Of a stretch of 64,000 nt of DNA, positions 32,344 through 43,555 are shown in pieces. The notes beneath the pieces were generated by a model. That model made no database searches and had not been told where the DNA came from. It saw nothing but the letters and a program-made list of their open reading frames with translations. Location: the NCBI RefSeq assembly GCF_040954645.1, contig NC_092808.1:85567389-85631388 (forward strand), given 5' to 3'. Made by a program: the position numbers and the translations under genes. Each line of letters opens with the position of its first letter. Position 1 is the first letter of the stretch. Source of the DNA: Diabrotica undecimpunctata. Taxonomy: Eukaryota > Arthropoda > Insecta > Coleoptera > Chrysomelidae.

Positions 32344-35182
32344 AAAATGTTAGACGACGGAATTATTAGAGCCAGTAATAGTCCCTGGGGCACTTTGGAT
32401 AGTAAAGAAGAAACTCGATTCTTCCAATCAACAAAAATTTCGCTGTGTTATAGATTATAGGAAACTTAATGATAAAACCATTAGTGATCGATATCCGATA
32501 CCCAATATTACCGAAATATTGGACAAATTAGGACGAGAACAATATTTCACTACTCTTGACTTAGCTAGCGGTTTTCATCAAATCGAGATGAGCCCCTGCT
32601 CCATAGAAAAAACAGCATTTAGTGTTAATACTGGACACTACGAATTTTTAAGAATGCCTTTTGGCTTAAAAAACGCACCATCCACCTTCCAAAGGGTAAT
32701 AGATGAAATATTAAAGGATTTACAAAACAAAATCTGTATGGTATATATGGACGATATACTTATTTTTAGCACAAGCCTCCAAGAGCACATTCAAAACTTA
32801 AAATTAGTGTTTGCAAAATTAAAAGATGCACAATTAAAAATACAAATCGATAAATGCGAATTCCTTAGAAAGGAAGTTGAATTTTTAGGGCATATAGTGA
32901 CCCCAGACGGAGTTAAGCCCAATCCAAAAAAGATTAGAGCGATTAAAAATTTTCCTACCCCTCGTACGCAGAAAGAAATAAAGTCCTTCTTAGGTTTGTT
33001 AGGATACTATAGAAAATTCATTAAAAACTTTGCAGCTATAACTAAACCTATGACCATGTGTTTAAAAAAGGATCAGAAAGTTGTCCACAACAAAGAATTC
33101 TTAGACTGTTTTAATATTTGTAAAAATCTTTTGACTTCAGAACCTATTTTAGCTTATCCTGACTTTAACAAAAATTTTCAATTAATAACTGATGCTTCTA
33201 ATTATGCAGTTGGCGCTGTTCTCATGCAAGATAACCATCCTATATGTTACGCCTCACGTACGTTAAATTCAGCCGAAATTAATTATTCAACCATAGAGAA
33301 AGAGTTACTAGCGATTGTATACGGTTGCAAATATTTTCGACCCTACCTCTTCGGTCGCAGATTCCAAATTTTAACTGATCATAAACCCCTTCAGTGGTTA
33401 TTTTCTCTTAAAGAACCAAACTCTCGCTTAGTACGGTGGAGACTTAAGCTCGAAGAATTTGATTATGATATCCAATATTTAAAAGGGAAAAATAATAAAG
33501 TAGCCGACGCGCTTTCTAGAATTAAAATAGATTCCGATTTAAATGCTCTCGAAACGGAATCGATGGACGTTAATTTAGGCGACATAAATGAAATAATAGA
33601 TAATGAACTACGCAACTTTGACGACTTACCGCAACTTTCAGAAGGAGACCTTGACTCCTTACTAAATGATGGATCAACTAGTAAAATAAATATTATTTCG
33701 GACATACAAATTCGACCCCATCTCGAAAATCCCGAAAGAGATGACTCTGACTTAGAAACCTGTCATACCTCTTTAGAAAATCCCATTCTAGGTATACCCA
33801 TAACCGAAAAAGCCCTAAATACTTATAAAAATCAAATTATATTAACAGGTGGAGAAATAAATAAAATAAAATGCAAAAATGAAAAAATATTCGATAATAA
33901 TAGATTTTATGTTACTTTACCCCAAAGAAATATTGAAGAAAGTATTTTTAAATCTGTAAAAGAATATATAGATCCCAAAAAAATTTATGCGTTGTGCTTT
34001 AAAGAAAATATTTTACCAGAAACATTTGTAGTAATAGTTCAGAATTATTTTAAAAATTCCGCTTTTAAATTTGTACATTCCACAAAATTTTTAACTGACA
34101 TAATAGATACTCAGGAACAGAAAGAAAAATTAGAGTATTATCACATACACAAAAAAGGACATCGCGGCATGAATGAAATAAAAATGTCCCTAGGATCACG
34201 TTACTATTGGCCAAAAATGGCAGAAGATATCGAACGATTTATAAATAATTGTGAAACTTGTCTTAAAAACAAATACGATAGAAATCCTCCAATTATAAAA
34301 TTTAGTCTAACTCCCACTGCATCAAAACCCTTTGAACATATTTATGTAGATTTCTTTAAAATTTCTAACCAATCATATTTAACGATTATAGATTCATTTT
34401 CGAGATATGCCCAAGCATATCCTTTACCTAGTGTCAATGGCACCTCCGTAGTGGAAAATTTACTTCTCTTCGTAAGCCACCACGGTTTACCTTATAAAAT
34501 TACTGCCGACTGTGGAACAGAATTCAAAAAAAATGACCTTAATGATTTTTGTAAACTTCACCATATAGAACTACATTTCACAACTTCTAAAAATAGTAAT
34601 TCCAACTCCCCCGTAGAAAGGTTTCATTCTACACTAATAGAATGCTTTCGCTGTCTTAGAGAAGAAAATAAAGAATTAACTCCTAACCAATTGATAAAAC
34701 ATGCTATTCTAAGCTATAATAATTCAATTCATTCCATCACTAAGTTTACCCCATTTGAAATAATAAAAGGACACATTAATAGTCCAGATCCTTTTGACTT
34801 GGACGATAACCTTATTTTATCATACTATGTACAAAACCATAAAAAAGCAAGTAAACATTTATACGAAATAATAAAAAGTAGAAACGAAGAAACAAAAGAA
34901 AAAATAATTAATAAATTAAATGAAAATCGAAATGACCCTCCAGATTTCTCTAACCAGGACGTTGCATACGTCAAAACAAAATTGCGCGATAAAAAGGCAC
35001 CAAAATTTAAAAAGGCTGAAGTAGTCCAAGATTCAGGCCTTATCTTACAAACTAATAAAGGAAATTACCATAAAAATATAATCAGAAAACCCAAAGTAAA
35101 ACAAAAAATATCTTTTCAGGAAAATGAAAATCCGGACAACGTGTTTGCTCCTGATATTTCTGGCACTTCAACGGAGATGTGA
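32344..35182 (+). pseudogene. pol: pol, second part: RT, RNase H, integrase
   Basis: After the insert, pol resumes with MLDDGIIRASNSPW. A one-base expansion in the G run at 32387-32390 shifts the frame; the remainder is open to 35182. RT boxes: FTTLDLASGFHQIEM and VYMDDILIFS. RNase H: LITDASNYAVGAVLMQ and TDHKPLQW. Integrase: the HHCC zinc region (HKKGHRG through CETCLKNK), then catalytic residues in YVDFF, ITADCGTEF and SNSPVERFHS. These domains look intact, so the two lesions near the RT start are the only visible pol defects. The last 59 bases overlap env. Confidence 0.88.
35113..35119 (+). promoter_or_regulatory. Predicted env splice acceptor
   Basis: TTTTCAG inside the end of pol, just before the env start codon; pairs with the leader donor at 29760/29761. 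Confidence 0.5.
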
Positions 35183-36815
35183 AGGAGAAGATGTAAAAAT
35201 TACTCCTATAACGAATCCTTTGCTACCCATACTATTAGGACCCTGTAAAATTATTTACACTAAGCATACCTTTATACACTATCTAGATTTAAGAGAAGTA
35301 ACTAAACAGATAACTAGTTTAACTGACCATTTTTATAGCCTTAAGAATAGTCTAATAGTAAGTAATGCTTCTAACCCTATATCTTTTCATAACTTAGCTG
35401 AACAAATGACAAAAAGAACCGAATTCTTAATAAAAATTCTCGAAAGAAAATTTGAAAATTTACATCCACATATTCGCTCTAAAAGAGGTTTAATAGATGG
35501 AATAGGCAAAATTAATAAATGGGCTTTTGGAACTTTAGATGCTGACGATGGAGAACGATACGATAAAGCAATTAATATTTTACAATTAAATCAGAAAAAT
35601 GTAATTCATGAACTTAACCTTCAGTCAACTTTGTACAAAAAGCTTGTTAATCATTATAATCAATCTTTATCAACGTTGTGGCAAAATCAACAAAAATTAC
35701 AAGACAATATAGAAAAATTTAAATATTCATTAGAAACCAAAATAATCACTTTGAATAATTACATAACTTATCAAAGTATTCTTTACCAGATTAATCTTGA
35801 TTGCCAAAATTTAATAACATTTATTGACAATATTGAAAATTCGATCGTTTTCTCTAAATTAAATACTCTTCATAATTCAATAATATCTACCCAAGAAATC
35901 TCAGAAATGATGTCATATTTATCACATATATACAAAGAAGAACAAATCGCAAAATTTAACAATGTGCTAACATACTATCTGTTTCTCAGTACCCAAGTAA
36001 CCTTTTACGAATCCAAGCTTATATTCGCTATCCATGTTCCTATATTCAAATCAGAAAATTACGATTTTTTCCATGTTTACCCCGTAATACAAAATCATCA
36101 AACATATATTCCTTTATATCCCTACTTGGCAAAAGGAGAAAAATCACTATCGATAAAAGAAGAATGTCCCATCCTCGAAACCAGATACTACTGCCAACAG
36201 GACTACACCCAAATAGATACCTGCACCTATAAATTAATTGATGGACGTAACCCAGAGAAATGCTACGCCACTGAAGTAAATCTACAAGAACCCATTATCG
36301 AGCACGTCATGGAGAACCAGATCTTAATAATCCCATCCAGTACTGTCAAATTAATCTCAAAATGTGAGTCCAATTAGTTTTTGGAAATAAAAGAACCTTC
36401 GTTAATAGAAATCCCGCCAAAATGTGAAATAGAAGTTGGAACCTTAAAATTTTCAAACAATCCACGAATCCAATCTGGAAAAATCATAATATTACCAAAA
36501 CTAGAAAATTTCTCGACTGAAAAGGTAAATTATCAGGTAACCAATTTGAGCAAAATCGATATGGAAGGACTATACGAAATTAACAGAATTACCAGAAATC
36601 TTTCACCGGTAGAAGAAATTGGCTTTCCAACTACACCCATTATCAGCACCGGTTCAGTCATCTTATCTATATTAATACTAATCGTTATAATTTACATCAT
36701 CACCAGATACGGGAAGTATTGCAAAAATAAGAGGGTTCCTGACGAAATTCCATTGGAAGAAAGATGTCCCCAAAATTTGGAATCCAAAAATACCTCCGTT
36801 ATTTTTTCCTCTTAA
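35124..36815 (+). pseudogene. env: env, interrupted by an in-frame stop
   Basis: Envelope glycoprotein of the endogenous retrovirus. The ATG is followed by a short hydrophobic signal peptide. A furin-type site RSKR occurs about 120 residues in, followed by a Gly-rich fusion-peptide-like stretch, as in errantivirus and baculovirus F-type envelope proteins. A Cys-rich C-terminal ectodomain, one membrane helix (about 36650-36700) and a short basic tail follow. A TAG at 36375-36377 interrupts the frame after 417 codons; the same frame then continues to 36815. The membrane anchor lies after the stop, so this copy cannot make an anchored protein without readthrough. Confidence 0.85.
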
Positions 36816-36824
36816 GGACGGAGG
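36814..36824 (+). other. Polypurine tract
   Basis: AAGGACGGAGG directly before the 3' LTR, the expected plus-strand primer site; it overlaps the env stop codon. Confidence 0.7.
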
Positions 36825-37046
36825 AGTTACATGGTACGAAAGTCCGGACCTGGCAGAATCGCAATCAACACCTGCGGCTTACTCTGCAGTTTCCCCAGAA
36901 ATTATCGTATTGTTTCGTTGTTATTTACATTGTAAAATTCATTATTATTATTCTTGGTCTTGTTCAGTTTAGATGTATTAAAATTGTAGATTAGAAATAA
37001 AAAATAGTTTTTTAAAAACAAATTTCATTTTTTGAAATTTAAATTT
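36825..37046 (+). repeat. 3' LTR
   Basis: 222 bases, two substitutions from the 5' LTR, followed by the AGCC duplication and the remaining piece of the split inverted-repeat element. Confidence 0.92.
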
Positions 37047-37068
37047 AGCCCGAACTTTTTGCCTTGTT

Positions 37069-37489
37069 TATAACCTGACTAATGCATTACATCATACGAA
37101 CTAAAATATGCATGATATCACCAGCAGAAGATAGTTTATATTTATAAATTATTTACCAAATTTAACTAAAAATATTTAACTTAATTCTAAAAACAAAAAG
37201 GAAAATCAATAATTTCTTTTGCGAAAATTTTTTGCCAAGATTTCGTAACATTAAAATACATTATTTAATCTATTTTTAATATTTTAGCATATTCCTTTCC
37301 AAACATCTTTAATTAATTTCACCAATAAGTCTATTACGAATTCCTCACTTCAACATATTACCATATGATGACCATATATTCAAACAACACTTTACAAGTT
37401 TTCAAGCCATTACCGCCGTATTAAATATAAACTTTAATACACTCATGTTTCTAATCCGTAGAAACCCTTTAATTTATTTTAAAGCCTAC
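37069..37489. other. Noncoding, nothing recognised
   Basis: AT-rich flank to the right of the nest. Confidence 0.4.
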
Positions 37490-37750
37490 AATAATCTTTT
37501 AAAATCTTGTCTCGCAGAAACAACGTTTGAAACGACCTGAGATTTTTAATGCCAACGGTAATAATTCGATATCTTTTGATCAGACTGTCCTATCAACAAG
37601 AATCAAAATGCATTTTAAAGGTGAAAAGTACAGCTTTCGTATGCAATTTTTTTCATTCTACAGCAAATAAAGTCGATTTTAACAATTTTTAAAACTTATA
37701 ACATGAAATTTTGATTTTAAGTTTTGGCAAACCAATATGAGGTATTTGAA
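37490..37750 (+). repeat. Unclassified interspersed repeat, copy 1 (partial)
   Basis: Shares GATATCTTTTGAT, CAGCTTTCGTATGCA and TTTAAAACTTATAACA-like landmarks with 49030-49460 and 56040-56210. No ORF or terminal structure is visible. Confidence 0.5.
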
Positions 37751-37753
37751 ATA

Positions 37754-39558
37754 CAGTGGAACCTCGATTATCCGTCAGGGCATCGGACCAAGAGTATGAC
37801 GGATAATCGAAAAGACGGTTAACAGAACATTTAAAAAATTAATAAAAATGCATAGTATAACTCCCAAATTTTATTTGTATGTTTATTTAACAATATATGA
37901 GGGATTTATGTTAGTACAGTCGAATCAATTTGATTTAAAATATTCCATAATATTTATTTGTTTTATTGTTACTTTACATTTTGCAACGGGCAAATTTTTC
38001 AATCGACATAACATCAACAAATCTACCTTATTTACTTCTGCTTGCCGAGATTACCACTAGATGAATTGTTGTATGTGCGATGCAGCTTCTCTAGCTTTTT
38101 TACGCAAATCTTTGTGAGTTCCAATAGCATAATCAATATCGCCACCGTCAACGTCTGTGTCAGCTTCTGAATCAGTTTTGTCTGCCTCTGTGGCCATTTC
38201 AACGATTTCATCATCTCTCAGCAACCGATAGCTATTTGCGTCCTTATCAAAAATTAACCATTCGTTTTTGTCATCTTTAGGCAATGAAAATAAAACAATT
38301 GATTTAGCCAAAACTTTATTTGTTACCGCATCACGCTCGGTTGTCACGGGAGCAACGTTAGAAAAATTGATAAACAGATTTTGGTTTGCAGTACATACCT
38401 TTTGAACCAGTCAGCGAATATTTCCTGGGATATCCATGCATTATGTTGTGCGTAGTAGTTAACGGAAAGCGCGTTCATATTTATGCACTTTTGCTTTTTA
38501 AATCCAAGTGCATATTTTTTAGACAGTGCAGTGCAGAGTGTTTTCGTTGGCAATGCTTTGTAGTTTAAACCAGTTTCATCCGCATTGAACACTTAATCGC
38601 TTTTCAAACCATATTCATCGACCATAGCTTGAAACTTTTTTTATATTCGTCAACCACTTCAATACTTGAGGCGCTCAATTTTTCACCTTCGATTTTCCGT
38701 TCCCATATACCATGACGATTTTTAAACTTTTCCAACCAACCGCTGTTTCCTTTGTATAAAGGAACGCCATTCAATTTTATGTTAAAAAACAACGCTTTTT
38801 CGGCAACAATTGGTCTAGACAAAGGAACACCTTTGCTTTTTTTTTGAACGAACCACAAATACAGAGCCGTGTCGAGTAATTCATTTCTGGCTTTTTTTTT
38901 TCATTGTCTTACGATGTTTAACTCGGCCATCCAACGATTCCATTTGCGTAGCATACTTTTCAATTCCTTCAGCATTTTTCTTTAAATCATTGATTGTTGT
39001 TCTCAGAACATTATACTTTTTGCTCAATGCGACAGCAGAAACACCTTTCTTTATTTCTGCAATAATTTCTATTTTTGTTTCAATTGACAAAACAACACGT
39101 TTTCTTTTTGATGCTCCAGATGTGGAAGGCTTAATTTTTTAAAACTTAATTGATCAAACGACTACGTGACACAATCAATGTTTGAATTTGAATCAAACTG
39201 AATTATGGTGATACACAGATATTGACTGATAATTATTGTGCTGTGCGTTTTTATTTTCGGCTTGCGATTCTAAAAATAGAACTCTAAAAGCACGGTATCA
39301 TTTATCATTACCTATTTAAATTCAAATTTAATCGAGAGCCCTGAATAAGAACAACAATTATTAACATACAAAAATGCGGTAGTGGCATAACTGCACGTAT
39401 ACATTTCAACGAATTTCGTTTGGTTTATCGCAATGCTCAAACAAAATGAATTGACGACTAAATTTTTAATTATTTAGTCAATAATATAATTTATGTATGG
39501 ACCCTGATGGTTCACAAAGGTGACGGTTAATACAGAGACGGATACTCGAGATTCACTG
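37754..39558 (-). mobile_element. Tigger/pogo-like DNA transposon with TIRs and TA duplication
   Basis: The left end reads CAGTGGAACCTCGATTATCC. The right end, reversed, reads CAGTGAATCTCGAGTATCC. Both are flanked by TA (37752-37753 and 39559-39560). These are the hallmark ends of Tigger elements. Total length 1805 bp, shorter than autonomous Tigger copies (about 2.5 kb), which agrees with the internal deletion in the transposase. Confidence 0.88.
38057..39110 (-). pseudogene. Tigger-like transposase, frameshifted and internally deleted
   Basis: Minus-strand pieces in order. An N-terminal psq-type HTH (about 38881-39110; SKKYNVLRTTINDLKKN) is preceded by a basic GASKRKRVVLSIETK segment without ATG. 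A CENP-B-type HTH follows (38604-38858; LEKFKNRHGI). The start of the DDE_1 domain (38344-38592) has NADETGLNYKALPTKTL with the first catalytic Asp. The sequence then jumps directly to a late acidic C-terminal region (38057-38347; LLRDDEIVEMATE). The part normally carrying the second and third catalytic residues is missing. Frames change between pieces. Confidence 0.78.
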
Positions 39559-39560
39559 TA

Positions 39561-39969
39561 CGTCTAAAAACGCCGAATTAAAACTTCTAAAGTGCAGACG
39601 ATTATACGTCATGGGAAATATCTTTGCGAAGGTGTTATTGAGTGAAATTTGCAGCAGTAGTTATAATGTTTCGAAAAACATAATAATCTAATCAAAAAAG
39701 AGAACTTTTAAATATTTTAGGCCTTTTGTAATGTGAAAGTTTAAATTCAGCCTTTTTTAGACACATGCCTTTATTGACAATGACATTAACCTTTATTGCC
39801 AGACCTTAAAACCGAAATTTTATGGTATAGAATTTAACTACTTTGATCTAGCAATGGCAATTCTATAGTGACCGGTCAATGAAAGTAATAAATTTTATTC
39901 AGGAGAATCACAAAAAATGGCGAAAATCAGAAACGTTTATTACTTTAACACCTTTATAAAAACTGACTA
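39561..39969. other. Noncoding, nothing recognised
   Basis: No motif seen between the Tigger-like element and the next repeat copy. Confidence 0.4.
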
Positions 39970-40320
39970 TATTCACTAAGTTTCACTATTCACCATTAAA
40001 AAGGATTTTTATTATCGTAGGATACTCTGATCAGAAGATATCTAACTTTTATTGTCGATTTGATCCAAATTTTATTTAAAATTCTGAGGTGTATAGGTTT
40101 TTAATTAATTAACCAATCAATTTCTTCTGTTTTTCCTCACCTACAAGGGGTCGATTTAGAGGAAAGCCGGAGGTAAAAGTACTAAACTTTTTTGCATCTT
40201 TTTTAGAGCCCCAACATTGATATTCTCAGCAAAATTTAGCTTGTTCGTATTATTTTTAGAGGTTCAATGGTATTTTTGTCTCTGACGACTGAAGTATGAA
40301 AAAAAAATTCAATCACAGCA
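39970..40320 (-). repeat. Unclassified interspersed repeat, copy 2 (inverted)
   Basis: Reverse complement matches 55735-56100: the AATTTTGCTGAGAATATC-like block, TTACCTCCGG in place of the C-rich block, and the TAGATATCTTCTGATCAGA block. Orientation is opposite to the other three copies. Confidence 0.55.
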
Positions 40321-40759
40321 TTCAAAATCACTTCCTAGCCAGAGTCAAAAAATGTTAAATAGTACAGAAACATAAACAGTAATGAAAATAAGCACCAAAA
40401 GGTACTAAACTAAAAGAAAAAAATAAGGCAGAAGAAAAACTAAAATTAAAAATGCAACGTTAAATGTCGACATTAAAATGAAAATTAAATACATGTTTCG
40501 TATGAAATATTTATGCAAAACTGCTATACTCGATTTGGAAATATACGACAGCACAGTTTTTATGACAGAATCTTATTTTGCCAGTAAAAAATAAATTATA
40601 AATATTAATACCATTTTATCTAAATTTTATATAAGTTTGTATCATCTTAGTTTTGTACCACCATCCTCGTAACTATATTTGTCAGTTCTTAAAGAAATTA
40701 TAATTGGTTCTATTGTTTTTCTCTTTACTTTTTTCGCGGTACAAAATAGTCCCAAATAT
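40321..40759. other. Noncoding, nothing recognised
   Basis: AT-rich stretch before a LINE relic. Confidence 0.4.
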
Positions 40760-41840
40760 TCTTTATCAAAGATTTAAACCTCTCGGTGAAAAAATCATCC
40801 GGGAAAATCAAGCAGGTTTTAGAAAAAATAGATATACCGTCGATGAACTTTTTACAATTAAACAAATATCAGCCAAAGCCTAAGATATGGCGTGAACGTT
40901 AAGAATATCTTTACATACTTTAAGAAAGGAAATGATTCAATAATTAGAATAAAACTACTTATGTTTGCAATATACATATTGTAAAAACTCTTCATAAAAG
41001 GAAAATTAATAAAACTAGTGCAAATGACAATGATACAAACAGAAACACTTCTAAGTATTTAAAGCCAGATGATTGACACGTTTCTGGTAACCCAAGGACT
41101 GAAATAAGGCGACGGACTGGCTCCAATGCTTTTTAATATGGCTTTTGAATATCTAATTAGACGGTTGATGGTGAGCAAAAATTACATAATAAGCATAATA
41201 AGCAGAACAAAATGCGGCTCAAGAAACTTGCGTTGAATTGAAACAAAGTGCAGAAATTGTAAGTCTAGCAATAAATACAAATAGCACAGAATTACTCTTA
41301 AAACTAGATCACAGACATAGACAAGCGCAAGAACACTCTATAGATTATATAGAACACATGAATAGATTTAGGTACTTAGAAATGAACTTGTTTGCAAATA
41401 ATGAACCTGAACTAAATAGAAAGCCTATGCTGGCCAACATATTTAAATCGTGAAATATAAACCGGCAAACAAAATTCTATAAACGAATACTTAGGCCCAT
41501 AGGACATAATTATTGGTTTAAGGTATGAAACGTATTCAAAACAAAAATATTACGAAGTATATTAAACCCAAGCAGTGAAAATAACAACTAGAGAATTAGA
41601 TGTATTCAAGAAATACAGAAACCAAATGGAGAACCAACACTAGTAAAATACACTTACTTCTAAACGCAAGAATGCAAGGAAAAATACCTTTTGGAAGACT
41701 AAACAAAAGATGGGTCGATGAAGTAGATAAAGAGGCGCCAAAAAGTTCCTAAAAAGTACAACAGTAAATCGGGATCTTTGGAGCAGCTTACTAAAGGAGA
41801 CCAATATCCGAGTTGGGCTGTAGTGCGATTGTATGGACGG
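40760..41840 (+). mobile_element. LINE RT relic (RTE-like)
   Basis: Plus-strand pieces: FKPLGEKIIRENQAGFRKNR and TVDELFTIKQISAKA (RT fingers), LVTQGLK followed by GDGLAPMLFNMAFEYLIRRL (the RQGDxLSPLLFN block), then a C-terminal part with MQGKIPFGRLNKRWVDEV. Stops between all blocks, and the catalytic YADD segment is not recoverable. Confidence 0.65.
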
Positions 41841-42299
41841 AACCTTTTTTTATTATCATATTGAGTTTCCAGAATGTTTCTCTGCTGTGATATATCTTAT
41901 AGCTTTTGCCAATAGTCAGATGAAATTTTTTGTATTGAGTCACTTAATAGGTGACAAATAGCTTTGAATTTAAATTTGATATTGTTTGTACCGAGATATC
42001 TCTTTATTTAGGCCCAGATTAGTTTTAATGGGATTAAGTTCACAATGATAAGGTGGGAATCTCAATAGCGCATCTCCGCAATTCCACGTTATTTTGCTAC
42101 ATCACTTACAGTATACTTCTGTAATATTGTTAAATGTAATTTCCATAACTATAAAAGTTCTTTTTTAAGTATACCTCCTTAAAGCTTTATCTGTTTGCTG
42201 ATTTACCATTCTAAAAGCTTTTTACTTTTGCAGTCACTGTCACAATTTTAACAAATCAACTTAATTAACAAATCCGACCTTTACCAGTTAGAAATGTTA
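41841..42299. other. Noncoding, nothing recognised
   Basis: No readable motif; the right part may extend the DDE transposase relic. Confidence 0.35.
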
Positions 42300-42730
42300 A
42301 TCTAGTAGACAAGCCTTCAGTAAACGTCTAACGAGAATTTATAACCTCTTTATCATGCGAAACTTTTCTTGCAAAATGTCCCATAAATTCAGGTTTCATT
42401 CAGATAAAAAATATTAGTGATTTCTCTTTTAATTTTTTAAGTTTTTGATTTTTTTTTAATATCGCCCCCTTTAAAAAAAAATCTCTGTAAACAGATTTTT
42501 AATCGTGTTTCTTTCGAACAACATATAATTTGTGTAAAATTTTCCAGAATTTATCTCTTGTTATATTTGGCAAAGACTCGTCACTATTAATGTCTGCTAA
42601 AAGCTTATCCAAAGTAGGTATCTTGTTTTCAAAATAAAATCACTGCATTTTTTAAGATTTTTTGTTTTAAAACATCGTTTTACTGGGGGTTTTCTTTCTG
42701 TTGACATTTTCGTTACTTCTGAACTAGTTC
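42300..42730 (-). pseudogene. DDE transposase relic (IS630/Tc1-like DDE_3 group)
   Basis: Minus-strand translation has MSTERKPPVKRC, then KIPTLDKLLADINSDESLPN, ITRDKFWKILHKLYVVRKK. After frameshifts comes FYLNET, a stop, and IYGTF. In insect DDE_3 transposases this order is a PTLDxxLxxVNxDxxLPN segment, a WxxLKxLxFxxxKR segment and YLDETWxNxGH. The first catalytic Asp appears as Asn. Family assignment is from motif order; the catalytic remainder is lost. Confidence 0.5.
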
Positions 42731-43555
42731 CTATAGTTTCAAAAGTCTCTAAAAGGTAATTTTACATTTAGAAATTATACTTGAAACAGTATTCGTGAGG
42801 TGCAGGTTATGTTTAAAGAAGAAAATACACAGAAATATGACAAAAAACAGAAATAATTGACAATGAAAAATTTTGGTCGATTAGAAATTTTATTTTTTTT
42901 AAGGAACATATTTTATATCCGAACAGATTAAAAAGTTACCCATATTTTTGATCTATTAAATTTACTGTAACATTTGATAGAAGTATATTTGAAATTATTT
43001 TGAATTCTGGTGAATCTTTGTCACTGTTGCACCGTTATATAAACGCCAAATGTTTATGAGTTTCCTTTAAATAATTATTTTATTTCAATATCTTTCGATT
43101 TTATTCACTTATTAACTTCTGTTTCATTTTACTATTTTTGTTCGAAAAATAGTTGGCGCTTAAAATTACAATTTTAATTTTCACTTTATATTCTAATTTC
43201 TTTATTTAGACCCCATTATGCTCTATGTCATGAAACACAAAATTTCTATGCACACTTCAGTCGAAAATGTATATGTGTCAGATGGCTACTCTTTGACTTC
43301 TGTCATGTCAGCTCTACTTCAACATAGAAAGTGAAATTGTTGTTTATCTATAAAAAAGCATATTTTTATCGATAATTTATATCGTTAAAACTATTTTGTG
43401 GTAGGTTGATTGTATTTAATATTTAACCAATATCTAGTGTCTTTTTTTTTGATAACTTTTTATAATTTCCTATTTGATTTAACCTAAAGCGACACTACGT
43501 CTTATTCTTTACTGTATTAGTTCCACATGCAATTATAATCTTTAATATTATTTAG
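42731..43555. other. Noncoding, nothing recognised
   Basis: Slightly less AT-rich around 43200-43340, with no splice-bounded ORF or promoter that I can support. Confidence 0.35.

Larger units (their letters stand above)
29318..37046 (+). mobile_element. gypsy/errantivirus-type LTR retrotransposon
   Basis: Complete insertion: 222-bp LTRs at both ends, AGCC target duplication (29314-29317 and 37047-37050), tRNA-Ser-type primer site, gag, pol (protease, RT, RNase H, integrase), env and polypurine tract. Env with a furin-like site, plus env splice signals, place it among insect endogenous errantiviruses such as gypsy, 17.6 and 297. The LTRs differ at only two positions, so the insertion is recent. 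The copy is defective: a 283-bp insertion and a one-base frameshift lie in pol, and env has an in-frame TAG. Confidence 0.92.
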
